DNA of 64,000 nt, taken from assembly GCA_963971225.1 (NCBI GenBank), contig OZ020270.1, positions 2,046,001 through 2,110,000 on the forward strand, written 5' to 3'. How positions within the stretch are numbered: position 1 is the stretch's first letter; each line of letters begins with the position of its first letter. Shown piece by piece: positions 51,362 through 62,537 of the stretch. The notes under the pieces are model-generated. The model was not told the DNA's origin, did not search any database, and saw only the letters and a program-made list of their open reading frames with translations. The translations under genes were made by a program, and so were the position numbers. The stretch is from Melieria omissa. Taxonomy: Eukaryota; Arthropoda; Insecta; Diptera; Ulidiidae.

Positions 51362-52163
51362 AGTTAACGACACAAACATTTCCAGCGAAATAAACATTTT
51401 TCGCTGCGCTTAGCGCTTCCTACACGCGCGCCGCAAGCTTAGCTTGAGGTTCAACGGACTATGCGGACGAATTTGCTGACGCTATGTCTGCAGCCTCGAT
51501 AGCATAGCGTGAGTGCACTAGACTGTCATCCCAGAGGTCGTGGGTTCAACTCCCGCCGTGTGCACGGTCCCCGCACTTTTCCATCCAATTTTACCGATTT
51601 TTACTGTTCTCTAAATTTTCCTAAAAACCCTGCAACATATCCAAGTTCATTGATTCCCAACCCAATTATTCCTATTCCACTTACTTTCACGCAATAGAAT
51701 GCGCAATTATGCGCTGTGCGGCTGATAAAAGCAAACAAATAAACAGTTACGCAAAACAGGCGCACGAGCGACATCTGCAAGGGGAAGCGGACAACTGCGA
51801 AAACAGCGCGCACCAACCTGACCTCACAACAGATGGCGCTACGAGCGGAGGCGACGTTCCTGAGCGGCGTTAGATGATTCCGTCACTTAGGACTACCTGC
51901 GGCAGGCCAATCACCTACCCTGGCAGAACAACACAACTGATTAATGTAACCAACACAAGGCTGTCTTGTGGAGGCCCTATGCTCCCGAGAGGAGTGAACA
52001 AGGAAAAAAAAAAATGTCTGCAGCCTGAGCTGCCGATCATGTTACAGCAACATCGCCTTCGATGATCAGTCGCCAAGTACCACTCCAATGGAACAGTCGT
52101 TCCCCAATGTGAATAAAAATAAGAGTTTCAATTTTGCTGAACAACAACGTTATTTTATTTAAC
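51362..52163 (+). repeat. EV2 5' LTR, split by a SINE
   Basis: The left end is inferred from AGTTAACG at 51362, a typical errantivirus LTR start; the right end TTTAAC at 52163 is fixed by the adjacent primer site. Without the SINE the LTR is about 272 bp. AATAAAAATAAG near 52114 is a likely polyadenylation signal. The left boundary is uncertain because the 3' LTR is outside the window. Confidence 0.55.
51497..52013 (+). mobile_element. tRNA-derived SINE in the EV2 LTR
   Basis: 517 bp flanked by a 13-bp duplication ATGTCTGCAGCCT (51484-51496; 52014-52026). tRNA-like head with A box TAGCATAGCGTGAGTGC and a good B box GGTTCAACTCC near 51543. A non-tRNA body follows, ending in a poly(A) at 52003-52013. 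Different from the SINE at 24100, which has an ATT tail. Confidence 0.85.
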
Positions 52164-52178
52164 TGGCGCCCAACGTGG
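52164..52178 (+). promoter_or_regulatory. EV2 primer binding site, tRNA-Lys
   Basis: TGGCGCCCAACGTGG directly follows the LTR and complements the 3' end of insect tRNA-Lys including CCA, the primer known for gypsy. Confidence 0.85.
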
Positions 52179-52552
52179 TTATAGTGAAAGTGCGAAAAAC
52201 AGAACGAAAAAGTGTATGCCGTCCTAAAGTAGCGCGCCGCAACAAGTTCTGTGAAAGTGTGAACAGCAGCACCAACTATAAAAGAATCAAGCACAAGTCG
52301 TCCTAAAGGAGCACGCAGCAACAATTCTGTGGAAGTGGAAAGCAACTGCAAGAGCACCGCACCGACTATAGCCGAACCAGAAGAATTATTGAGAGCAAAA
52401 GCCGTCCTCAAACAGCACGCCGGAAAAAAATTCTTCAATAAGCCTGTAGGACCCGCTCGCAGGCACCAGCACAAAAAGGAACTGCCGCAGACCCTTAGTA
52501 GCCGCGGACGAAGAGGCAAAAAGGACACCCCTCGACAGGACTGTGCTGTCAC
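52179..52552 (+). other. EV2 untranslated leader, first part
   Basis: Contains imperfect repeats of GTCCTAAAGNAGC followed by GCAACAA and TTCTGTGNAAGTG (about 52225-52260 and 52300-52345). No convincing gene. Interrupted at 52556 by the Harbinger-like element. Confidence 0.45.
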
Positions 52553-52555
52553 TTA

Positions 52556-53314
52556 GGGCCGTTTTCTCATCTTCCCGTAAAAAGTGACATGTAGCTAAAG
52601 TGAACTTTAGCTAAAGGTCACTTTAAAGTACCCGGTAAATATTTTCGTTTTCTCATCTTCCTGATAAATATAAATGTAACAAGTCTGATTTTTTGGCAAC
52701 ACTAGTCTACGATGGGCAGCACTTGGCGGCGCAATCAGCTGTTTGTGAAAAATTATAATTATTTTTGAAGGAAAAAATAAAAATTTTGCCTGGCAAAATC
52801 TTGTTGATGCTTTTACTGCCAAATGGGGCGTGCCCCGACGTTGGAAATCGTTGAGGGACAAGTTTGACAGCTTGAAGCGTAAGTCCAAGCTGCAACTTGC
52901 AGCGCAGAAGAGCGAGACGTATCGCACAGCTGGCGGCCCAGCAGCGATTGGACATGTCAGCAGTGCAAATCAGTGAAATAGTCCAATTGGCTGTTTCATG
53001 TTATATTTGCCGACTCCGTACCTTCAAAAGCGTCTTCCAGTGCATGAATTTAAGAAACACGCCTATTTTCCATACCGAAAGATCTCAAATTCAAATTTCA
53101 TTTCATTATCAACTGTTTTTTGTTTGTAAACAAACATATGCATGTACTTGGCACCACTTCCACGTAAAGTTCACTTTAAAGTTTAACAGGCACTCAATCC
53201 TCCCGGTAAATTTTATCGGGAGGATAGCTTAACGGGCAGATGAGAAAACGAAAATGCGTTTATCGGCCCGTTAAAGTGAACTTTAAAGTTAACGGGAAGA
53301 TGAGAAAACGGCCC
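52556..53314. mobile_element. Harbinger-like element in the EV2 leader
   Basis: 759 bp with inverted ends GGGCCGTTTTCTCATCTTCC / GGAAGATGAGAAAACGGCCC and a 3-bp TTA duplication (52553-52555; 53315-53317), the target of PIF/Harbinger elements. Secondary copies of the GTTTTCTCATCTTCC motif lie inside each end (about 52648; about 53240), so each arm is internally repeated. It contains a remnant Myb/SANT-like domain and no transposase. Confidence 0.82.
52788..52976 (+). pseudogene. Myb/SANT-like domain remnant in the Harbinger-like element
   Basis: A 62-codon open stretch without a start codon: WQNLVDAFTAKWGVPRRWKS, LRDKFDSLKRK, then TYRTAGGP. The spacing of Trp and the LRDKFDSLKRK / YRTGGGP pattern resembles the Myb/SANT-like DNA-binding protein that partners the Harbinger transposase in nuclear import and end recognition. 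N-terminus and any transposase are gone. Confidence 0.6.
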
Positions 53315-53681
53315 TTAGAGTAAGCAGAAGCAGCAACAACCGCAGAGGAGAGTACCAGCGATTGTAAGGAAAAGTTCCACGGATCATCACTACTACTCAT
53401 CAGCACGGAGATTACGCCACTGATATCACTGTAAGTGTATCGTTACAAACGAAATGTTAGGATGTTTTAAGTGAAAATCAGCTTAACCCTAATTCCCAGA
53501 ATTTAAAAAGTAACGTAAACCCAGAAGTGAGACTGTCAGGCTCATATGGCGTCAAATACTAAAAAACTACAAATCATTGTACTTTTTTAGGTAAAGAAGG
53601 TAATTAAAAGCACATTGATTTCAATGTTGTTGTTTTTATTAAAAAATTGTGAATACAGGGTCCACAGTAAACTTGTAAGAG

Positions 53682-54626
53682 CAGCGCCGTAGCGAGGGTC
53701 TCGGGGGCCCTTGTGCAAGATTTCGTAAGGGGCCCTTGAAAATGAATTTCTAAAAAAAAAAAGGTGATTTCGGAGCTTTTTCGAAGTCCATTAAAAAAAG
53801 GGTTCAAAGGTCGTGAGAAATTGAAAACAGCATTATACTTTGGTTTAAACAATTTCTTTATTTCTCATATGTGTGCACATACTATTACACTATATTCTGT
53901 ATTAGGTAGATATTTTTACAGCCAAATATTCTAGACTGCACGTAATTATTTGTAACTTACAAATAACGAAATCACAGAAACATCACTCATGAAAATATAC
54001 TGTTCCTGCACATTAGGTGTCTCCTCAGTCTCTTGCGTTTACTTATTTCTCTAAAATGACTTTTTTCTCGATTTCATGGCGGCGAAACCATCAATAATTT
54101 TCGTGAAATCAATTTTTCGTGCTCTTTCATTCTCGATCGACCGAACAGCTAGCCCATTTAATCTTTCCTGCCCCATTGAACTCCTCAAATAATTCTTAAT
54201 GAGCTTTAATTTTGAGAATGATCGTTCAGCAGACGCTACAGTCACTGGGATAGTAAGGTACATTATACAAGCAGTATAAATATCCGAAAAAGTTGACATC
54301 AACGAACTGTGTTCAATCATGAGAAAATCGGCTAGCTGTTTTACCGTTTTCATTTGCTTAATTTTTGAATTGAAAGTAGATTTCATTGATAACAATTGTG
54401 CAGGAAAAGATGGTGATATGTAATCAGGAATTTTTCCCCCCAGGGGCCCTTTCCATAAAAAAGTAGATCCAATTTTATACAATGTTATAAAAACGTTATC
54501 GAAGATCTTTTCTAGCTCATACTTTAAAACGAATTCTAAAAAAAAAAAAAAGAAATCTTCGGGGGCCCCTCAGGGCCGGGGGCCCTGGTGCGCCGCACCG
54601 CCTGCACATGCCTAGTTACGGCGCTG
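53682..54626 (-). mobile_element. hAT-2, internally deleted hAT inside pB-3
   Basis: 945 bp with ends CAGCGCCGTAGC and the near-complement GTTACGGCGCTG, flanked by an 8-bp duplication TGTAAGAG / TGTAAGAA (7 of 8 match). GC-rich subterminal patches with GGGGGCCC near both ends resemble those of hAT-1. Only the C-terminal part of the transposase remains. Confidence 0.85.
54051..54482 (-). CDS. hAT-2 transposase C-terminal fragment
   Basis: 143 codons open. The end is a hAT dimerisation domain: VASAERSFSKLKLIKNYLRS, MGQERLNGLAVRSIE, closing with KSRKKSF, clearly related to hAT-1 (VSSCERSFSKLKLVKNYLRS … KARKHPF). The zinc finger and catalytic core are absent, so on its own it cannot transpose. 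It could only titrate partners if expressed (inference). Confidence 0.85.
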   Translation of the reverse strand: MYKIGSTFLWKGPLGGKIPDYISPSFPAQLLSMKSTFNSKIKQMKTVKQLADFLMIEHSSLMSTFSDIYTACIMYLTIPVTVASAERSFSKLKLIKNYLRSSMGQERLNGLAVRSIENERARKIDFTKIIDGFAAMKSRKKSF

Positions 54627-54644
54627 TGTAAGAACATGTTAGTA

Positions 54645-56435
54645 TTAATTCAGATTTTGAAATTTTTGGCAAACCTTTGTGGTAGTTGAATGCTCGTTGC
54701 AAATATTTTTAAGACATTTGTTGCAAATTTGTTTTTGCATTTTAGAAATGGATGGTGGACAGATATGGCACCGTTTACGCTTACGGCCACCAGAACCAGA
54801 TGGCTGTGGATTGACCTCTTCTGGTAACACAGCATTTATAGCTTCCCGAGTTTCCGCTCGCAAATATTTGGTAGACCGCCCTTTTTCTTATTTGTGGTTC
54901 CACAAGGCATTCTCCAATTTCACGCAAAAACCAATATATTTTACTGTGCCTATGCCTATTCCATTGAGGATGTGTTTTGGTCCATATAACGTAAGCAGCA
55001 ACACCGGCAGCATCAATTAGATTCATAAAAAACGCTAAAGGCCATCTAGTAGTTTTGCGCTTTATCATATATTCATGAATAAGTTGGTCGAAAGTATCTA
55101 CTCCGCCTTTGGTTTTATTATAAAAATAGTTGACTTCCGAGATAGTTTTTCCTTTATCCTCAAAAGTGTTTGTGTCATGATGCATGGTTCATAAAAAAAT
55201 GACTGATTTTCCACGTTTTGGAACATGCAATGCGATTGTCATATGCTTTTGGAACCCAAACAATGTTGAGTTGACCTCTCGTGTTTTGTGTGGTAGAAAT
55301 TCAGGTGGAATGCAAGATTTATTTTTTCGGAGCGTTCCAACTGTAGTCAATCCCGTATACAATAAACTTTCCGCTAATTCTTTACTTGTAAAATAGTTGT
55401 CCATTGTGATAATCCGCTGTGTGCCATAGTAAGGCTCACAAAGTTCTTCTATGACTTTCCTTGCAAGTCCTACAGCTCTGTTGTTACCTTCTTTGCCTGT
55501 ATATGGTATTCCGCGAAGTGGATAGGAATTAGCGCTGTCACACAGCCACCATATTTTAATGCCATATTTATCCGGCTTAGAAGGCATATATTGTATAAAC
55601 GAACAACGACTGCGACAAGGCATCAGTTGTTCATCAACCACAATGTTTTCAGAAGCCATATAAAACTTTCCAAAGTTGTGGTTAATTTTATCCCACACCG
55701 ATCGGATTGGTGCCAACTTATCCGCGCGACGACGAAAGCTTCGAGTAGATTTACTATCAAATCGTAAAAATCGTAATATTTCTTCGAAACGTGTGACACC
55801 CATGGTAGCTTTGAATATGGTAATTCCGTACAGCTTATCCCAAAATAATTTGTAATTTTGAGTTTGACTTCATATGGCCCGATATAATTAGTAGTCCGAT
55901 GAAAGAAACAAGCTCATCCTTGTCTATCGGCTGCCATATTTTTGAAATTTCTGTGCGCACTGCAAATCCTTCTTCATTTGTAAACTTTACTATTTCGTCA
56001 CATATTTCATCATTTATAAACAATTTGAAGCAGTCCAGCACATCCGATAAAAATGTACCTAAATAGTTGCTCACACTTTTATACAGTTCCACCATTATTG
56101 TACACTTGCTCTCTCAGAGGTAAAACAACTGCATCTACTTTTTCTTTCAGAATATTTGTTGACCTTATTCGTGATGTAGATGGTGGGGATTTATCCCAGA
56201 TGCTTCCGTCCTTTCCAATGAAAACGTTTTCAGTTTGAGTTTCTGAACTTTCGTCACCACTTTCGTCATCGGAAATAATATCTTCAACTTCTGAAGCTTC
56301 AGTCACATGTTGCACTTCAGAATCTGTAGTTTGATCGCTGAGTTCCGAAAAAGCATCATCATCTCCACTCCACTCTTCCAGAATTTCCTCCAATTGGCCG
56401 TCGGCTAGCTTTCTTTTAGTCATCGTACATAACAC
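54645..56435 (-). pseudogene. pB-3 transposase (piggyBac family), frameshifted
   Basis: Read right to left: an acidic N-terminus (MLCTMTKRKLADGQLEEILE…), the DDE core with VVDEQLMPCRSRCSF…YMPSKPDKYGIKIWW, TMDNYFTSKELAESL and NKTKGGVDTFDQL, and a C-terminal zinc motif CHICPPS…CNKCLKNICNEHS. About 590 codons in total, full length for the family, but spread over at least four frames (breaks near 56085, 55820, 55187 and 54800). Core Asp residues are still visible. Inactive. Confidence 0.9.
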
Positions 56436-56700
56436 TGCACACAGTTTTATTCAAAGTTTTTACGAACTTTATGCTTGCAAATTTTTCGCAAATTATGAAC
56501 CACTCCCGATGACAACGCACATAAATATGAAAAAATTACCAATGCTCCATCTCATCGACTAAAAGTCAAAGCCTACTACGTAAATTTTATTTATTTTCAA
56601 ATCAGCTATAAAAATTGGAGGATTACTAATTTTCTCATTTACGAAAAGTCAAAGCCTACTACGTAAATTTTATTTATTTTCGAATGAGCTCGAGAGGGTC

Positions 56701-57085
56701 ACTTCTGGCTTTATGTTACAAATTTCAAAAATTGTTAAAAAAAGTATGCTAACTAATTACAATTTAAAATTTTTTAAACGCAATACAGTTTTTATATCCT
56801 ATTAGAAGAATACATAAAATATTGGAAACATATATCTATTGGTATGGGATTTATTAGCATTAAAAAGTAAAATGAGGCTGTGAGGCTCACTTCTGGGTTT
56901 ACGTTACAAATTTCAAAAATTGTTAAAAAAAAGTATGCTAACTAATTAAAATTTAAAATTTTTTAAATGCAATACATTTCTTATATCCCATTAGAAGAAT
57001 ACATAAAATATTGGAAACATATATCTATTGGTATGGGATTTATTAGCATTTAAAAAGTAAAATGAGACTGTGAGGCTCACTTCTG
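56701..57085. repeat. 189-bp tandem duplication at one end of pB-3
   Basis: ACTTCTGGCTTTATGTTACA at 56701 recurs with few changes at 56889, and the unit's start recurs again at 57079 as part of the terminus (ACTTCTGGGAATTAGGG). Period about 188-190 bp. The subterminal region has therefore been duplicated next to the end. Confidence 0.85.
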
Positions 57086-57099
57086 GGAATTAGGGTTAA

Positions 57100-57419
57100 A
57101 TAAAAATTAATTATTTCTGAGAATTTTCAAATTAAAATAGTGAATAAGAAAAAGTGATTTAAGTGAAATTTTCTACTAAATAATATTTACATTTTGAATA
57201 AGAATCAACAAAAAGGAAAATTTATTGTTTCTTAAAAGCTTTTCAAACTAAAATAAAATTCATCAATTAAATAAAATTAAGAAGACAGAGTAATTTAATT
57301 GAAATCTTCACCTTAGATAATACTTTTACAAAACTTGACTAGAATTAAGAAAAATAAATTTAACTTAATTAAATTTTAATTTTAAACAAAGGAAAAAAAG
57401 GTATTTCTTTCAAAACATC
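57100..57419 (+). other. EV2 leader, last part
   Basis: AT-rich untranslated leader before the gag ATG at 57420. No gene or clear motif. Confidence 0.45.
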
Positions 57420-57533
57420 ATGAATCCAAATAACTTAATTCGACCACCAATTATTAATAATAATAACCAGCCTCCTAACCTAGCCGCTAATCAGGTACTT
57501 TTGAGTCCAGAAACGGAGATAGTCAGGTAGTGC

Positions 57534-58240
57534 GCGGAATCGGCAGCTCTTGATGTTCTGGGCATGTCCATTAAGAATGATCTTCGTTGGAACGATCATA
57601 TTTTTGGCGTGTCGAAAGAAGCAGCCAAGTGCCTCGGCTTCTTAAAGCGGTGCAAAAAATATTTCACCCCGTCCGATCTCCGCATTATTTATACCACCTA
57701 TATCCGACCTAAAATGGAGTTTAACTCGCACCTATGGGCAGGGGCTTCAAAAACCCATTTGGAGCTCCTGGATCGGGTGCAAAACCGTGCGATTAAACTT
57801 ATAGGGGACAGTAGGGCATCCAGTTCTATTGACTCCTTGGAGCATCGTCGAAACGTGGCATGTGTGGTGTTATTCTACCGATACTTTTTCGGTAATTGCT
57901 CAGTGGAGATGAGCAGCTTGATGCCATCACTCCGGGTATTCCCACGGGCAACCCGTTTGAACACTGGCGCCCATGCATTCCACGTCGAAACGATGTTCCA
58001 GCGCACTACGCACTACAGGGAAAGTTCGTTTCTGGCCCGTTCAGCGCGATTGTGGAATGGTCTCCCTGCAGATGTTTTCCCCAGCACCTATGATCTTGAT
58101 GGATTCAAGGCAAGAGTCCATAAATTCTTCACCCAACTTCCCTTCTCCCAACCTATATATCCTTCCTGAACCAGCGCAATGCCTCGCATTTATAGGGGTC
58201 ATCCCCTGCGCGTTGGCTCGTTTAAAAAAAAAAAAAAAAA
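57534..58240 (+). mobile_element. L-2, 5'-truncated copy of the L-1 family in EV2 gag
   Basis: About 707 bp, collinear with 49345-50061 of L-1 and more than 95% alike by eye, ending in a poly(A) (58224-58241). The short repeat AGGT at both junctions may be the target duplication. Classic 5' truncation from target-primed reverse transcription. Confidence 0.88.
57564..58169 (+). pseudogene. L-2: C-terminus of LINE ORF2
   Basis: 201 open codons beyond the reverse transcriptase core (LRWNDHIFGVSKEAAKCLGF … ARLWNGLPADVFPSTYDLDG). It keeps the natural stop and lacks the stop (49696) and one-base deletion of L-1, so it reports the undamaged C-terminal frame. No start codon context or catalytic domain. 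Confidence 0.8.
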
Positions 58241-61200
58241 AGGTGATCCTAAAGAATTCGCATCCTCGAGAAAGAGCGTCGACCGCATCATGACCCTATA
58301 CGACTCTATTAAAGGAACGCCAAAGTACTTCGGGATTTTGAACGTTGTGCGAAATAAGATAGTAGGAAACGCAGACACTGCATTACAATCTTATAACACC
58401 CCTTTAAATTGGGAAGCCATCTCGACATGCCTAACCATCCATTACGCGGACAAACGCGATTTGGGGACATTGGAATACCAAATGTCCACGCTCATCCAAG
58501 GTAATGGTACAATCCAACAGTTTTACCAAGAGGTCTATTCACACTTAACACTCATCCTCAATAAAATAGGCTGTATGAATGTGGGAGCAGAAGCTTTTCA
58601 GCTTTTGACAAAAACGTATCGCGATAAGGCACTGGATACGTTTGTTAGGGGGTCTAAGAGGTGACCTACCTCGACTCTTGGGAATGCGCGAACCAACCGA
58701 CCTCCCACAAGCACTGTATTTGTGTCTTAAGTTGGAAAATCAGAATTTTCGGACACAGCAGGCACACTATTCTAATAAAATCGTACCACCGCCTCCGCCT
58801 AGGAGAAATTCGCATAATACTCAAAACCAATTTTATCCACATTTAGCTCACTTTCCACAAGACTACCGAAGACCGCAATTCCAATCAAATTACAACTCCG
58901 GAAACCAACAATTCCCTTTGCCACCACTTAGGCAACATAATTTTAATTCACCACAAAAATCCCTATTTTAAAATTTTTTTTCCCCACTTTAAAATCCCTA
59001 TTACACAGCATACGAAAATCAACCTTTTCGGAATTAAATTTGACCTTAAATTCTTCCTCTTGCCACAATTAAAATCCTTCCATGGCATTCTTGGTAATGA
59101 AAGTCTAAAAATACTAGAGGCAGTCATTCACACCGCAAAAAATTGTATGGTAATACAAACCTTCACCAAAGTTAAAATTCTACAACAGGTCTCCCAATCT
59201 GTCAATGCACTCGAAATCCGAACAAGCCATTTACCATACTCACAAGCAGAAAAACTCCACACATTATGTGAAAAGTACCCGAAATTATTCATGGAACCGG
59301 ACGAAAAACTCACGTACACCACTACAATCAAAGCGGACATAAAAACAACAACAGATAACCCCATATACTCGCAATATTACCCATGCCCGATAGCAATGAA
59401 GGACGAAGTAGAAAGACAGATGACAGAACTATTGGATCAAGGAATAATTAGGCACTCAGAGTCACCATATAACTCACCCGTATGGATTGTCCCGAAGAAG
59501 CTCGACGCTACCAACGAAAAAAATTGCGTATGGTCGTAGACTATAGAAAACTCAATTCAGTGACCATCCCCGATCGGTACCCTATTCCACAGATAAATGA
59601 AGTCCTAGCACAAATGAAAAACCAAAAATGCTTTACGGTCTTAGACTTTAAAAGTGGATTCCATCAAATTCCACTTAATGAAAATTACATCCCAAAAACC
59701 GCATTTTCAGTAAATAATGGAAAATACGAGTTTACTCGCCTGCCGTTTGGGCTAAAGAATGCTTCGGCCATTTTTCAAAGATGTTTAGATAACATTCTAA
59801 GACACCAAATCGGAAAATGTTGCTATGTCTACATATACGACATTATCATTTTTGGAGAGGATGAGCAAAAACATTTGCAAAACATAGAGAAAATATTTAA
59901 AATATTGGAAAAAGCGAATATGAAAGTACAAATTGATAAGTGTGAGTTTCTTAAGAATGAAGTCGAATACTTAGGATTCATCGTATCCTCAAAAGGAATT
60001 AGAACTAACCCCAAAAAAGTGGAAGCAATAAAAAACTTCCCTTATCCAAAAACCCTGAAAGACTTGAGATAATTCCTGGGAATGTCAGGCTTCTATAGAC
60101 GGTTCATCAGGGATTATGCGAAACTCGCAAAACCGCTAACCGCTCTTTTGAGAGGGGAAGAATGTCCAAACACTTGTCTGCAAAAACTCTGATAAAGCTT
60201 AACCCCGAAGCCACTGAAGCATTTGATAAAATAAAAGACACACTCACATCTAATGAGGTCATGCTACAATACCCGGACTATAAAAAAGATTTCCATCTCA
60301 CTACCGATGCGGCCAATTATGCCTTAGGTGCCGTCCTAGAACAGGATGGAAAACCCATCATCTTCATATCAAGGCCTTTAAGTAAAGCCGAAGAGCACTA
60401 TGCTACTAACGAGAAGGAAATGCTTGCTATAGTATGGGCTCTCAAATCGCTTAGGAACTATCTTTACGGATCAGCTTTTGTAAAAATCTACACTGACTAC
60501 CAACCGTTAACATAGCAAAAACACGAACAGCAAACTCAAGAGATGGAAGGCAATACTCGAAGAGTACAATCACGAGATGAAGTACAAACCGGGAAGTTCC
60601 AACATAGTCGTGGACACCCTATCGAGATCGACACAGGACATTCAGGTTAACTCCATGACCGCCACACAGCACAGCGACAAGAGCTCTTCTAAAAATGTAA
60701 TACCATTTACAGACGCCCCAATAAACGCTTTTAAAATCCAAATAATCATTACGAAGGGAGAAACTGCTTCTTATAATTTCAATATAATTTTTCCTACATA
60801 TCACCCCCACGCAATAACAGAATACGAGTACGACAATGACAACCTAATAAACATCTTAAAAAAATACCTAAATCCTTTGGTCACAAACGCCATAAAAACC
60901 GAAGATGGCATTCTTGGAAAAATTCAAGAATTATATCCCCTTTACTTTTCTCAATATAAAATAAAATACTGCCGTAAAATGATCACGGATCTAACCAACG
61001 AAATTGATTAAGAGAATAAGATCCTTAGAGAACATAATCGCACCCATAGAAATGCACAAGAGAATAAGATCCAATTATTAGAAAATTTTTATTTTCCATA
61101 AATGAGTGCAAAAATTAGCAAGATAGTAAAACAGTGCAAAATATGCAAACTGAACAAAAATGAAAGGCATCCGGACGAAACCATATTGCAGGCCACACCA

Positions 61201-61315
61201 ATTCCTAAGTATCCAGGTCATATCGTCCATATAGACATATATCATACGAACAAAAAGGTAATATTAACTGCCATATACAAGTTTTCTAAATACGCAATGG
61301 CACGTATAGTAAATT

Positions 61316-61850
61316 CATTTCATTTCATTTATTGAGCCAAGCGATACAGTGATCTACAGGCTAGAAAATTAATACATTAATGCGCTACCTCTTGTCCTTT
61401 AAATAAATAAAAATAAATAAATAAATAACACTTACGAACTAGAAAAAATAAATAATACAATTAAAAGTACATCCTTTTTATAAGCTCCATAAACTTATAC
61501 CTAGGAATTGAGAAATCGATTTCAAAATTGGACGCTAATTTAGTAAATTCACATAATGACCTCACAAGTGGTTGATTTAAAGCATAGCTTGTTTTGTAAC
61601 ATTAAAAAAAAAAATAACTTATTTAATCGAGTAGTCCTGATTGGAACAAAGAAGTTAATGAGATGTAGTAAAGCAGAACAATTAATGTTGCCACAAATGA
61701 TATCGTACACAAACATCAAAGAACTTATGGTACATCTACACTTTAACGATTTAAGATCAATAAGCAAGCAACGTGACTTATAAGAGGGAAAAGGTTCTTG
61801 AAAGTTTAGAGAGAACAGAGCAAATTTCAATCGTTCGAGACGATTCGTGT
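61316..61850 (-). mobile_element. L-3, antisense 5'-truncated LINE in EV2 integrase
   Basis: Interrupts the integrase frame. AAATTC lies at both junctions (about 61311-61316; 61846-61851), a plausible short target duplication. On the minus strand the insert ends in a tail of ATGAAATGAAAT type, so its 3' end faces left. About 535 bp. Confidence 0.65.
61549..61850 (-). pseudogene. L-3: LINE ORF2 C-terminus
   Basis: The minus-strand frame contains CRCTISSLMFVYDIICGNIN, then CSALLHLINFFVPIRTTR, a pattern typical of the extreme C-terminus of jockey-like ORF2 proteins (SLLFVYKLL.G.I.C..LL..I.F.VP.R). It is not the same family as L-1/L-2. No catalytic domain. Confidence 0.6.
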
Positions 61851-62537
61851 GAAATTCGAGAGCCACACAGGATATTAAAGACCCATTAAGAGACATGCTC
61901 ATGTCTTTTGGCATTCCTGAAAATATCGTGGTAGACAACGAAAAATCTCTCAATTCAGCCCCAATAACTCACATGCTACAGAATCAATACAACATAAAGA
62001 TATTTAGAGCTCCACCTTACATGAGCACAGTGAACGGCCAGATAGAACGCTTTCACTCGACTTTATCAGAAATTATTCGCTGCGTGAAGGCAGAAAAGAT
62101 CCATGATTCATTCGATGATGTGTTGAATAGATCCATCTTCAAATATAATTATTCCATTCATTCAACTATAAAAAGGAAACCCGTAGAAGTTTTCTTCGGA
62201 AGAATAGTAACAACCGACCCGACACAATTAGAACGCTACAGATTAGAAAATGTAAAAAATTTAACAGATAAAAAAGAGAAAGACTTAAAGTTTCATAATC
62301 AAAAAAGAAAACAATTAAAGACATTTCAGGAAGGGCAAATCATGTATGCAAGTATTAACAAAAGGCTTGGAAACAAGCTCTCTCCTCGCTATCAGGAAGA
62401 AATAATTAAAGAAGACCAGGGAAACACAGTATTAAGTAAATCGGGAAAAATAATTCATAAAAGTCATATAAAATATTGACCTTTTTCGGATGTCTTACCA
62501 CACTCTGCTATGGCGAAGTTCAAATACTCGACTATAC

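Larger units (their letters stand above)
53487..57095 (-). mobile_element. pB-3, piggyBac in the EV2 leader
   Basis: Ends CCCTAATTCCCAGAA and TTCTGGGAATTAGGG, flanked by TTAA (53483-53486; 57096-57099). hAT-2 is inserted at 53682-54626. Transposase is on the minus strand. The 57-kb end carries a tandem duplication of about 189 bp. Without hAT-2 it is about 2.65 kb. Confidence 0.9.
57420..58971 (+). pseudogene. EV2 Gag, interrupted and frameshifted
   Basis: The likely start ATG at 57420 gives a short Asn/Pro-rich N-terminus (IIRPP-like, NNNNQPP) before L-2 is inserted at about 57534. After L-2, 58241-58660 encodes [18 protein letters not shown] and the rest of an errantiviral capsid-like domain. 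A frameshift near 58655 leads to a tail (58642-58971) rich in Pro, Asn and Gln ([15 protein letters not shown]). No CCHC zinc knuckle, as in other errantiviruses. Gag assembles particles in intact relatives. Confidence 0.75.
59060..62479 (+). pseudogene. EV2 Pol: RT, RNase H, integrase, broken
   Basis: Pieces in order: linker and RT N-part (59060-59539, ending PYNSPVWIVPKK), RT palm (59482-60069) with DYRKLNSVTIPDRYP and RLPFGLKNAS, then a stop, [16 protein letters not shown], RNase H (60162-60512, TTDAANYALGAVL, YTDYQPLT), a short deletion, the connection region (60577-61011), the integrase zinc finger (CKICKLN) and first catalytic Asp (HIDIYH) at 61102-61312, and, after L-3, the remaining integrase with D in VVDNEKS and E in GQIERFH (61895-62479). 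The RT active-site block reads YIYDII where the family has two adjacent Asp: the first is Tyr here. Frameshifts near 59500, 60150 and 60515. Not functional. Confidence 0.85.

Noticed and set aside
51497..51565. tRNA gene-like sequence with good B box
   Set aside because: It continues into a 517-bp body with poly(A) and 13-bp duplication, so it is a SINE.
52037..52552. 171-codon minus-strand frame
   Set aside because: Lies across the EV2 LTR end, primer site and leader; no domain.
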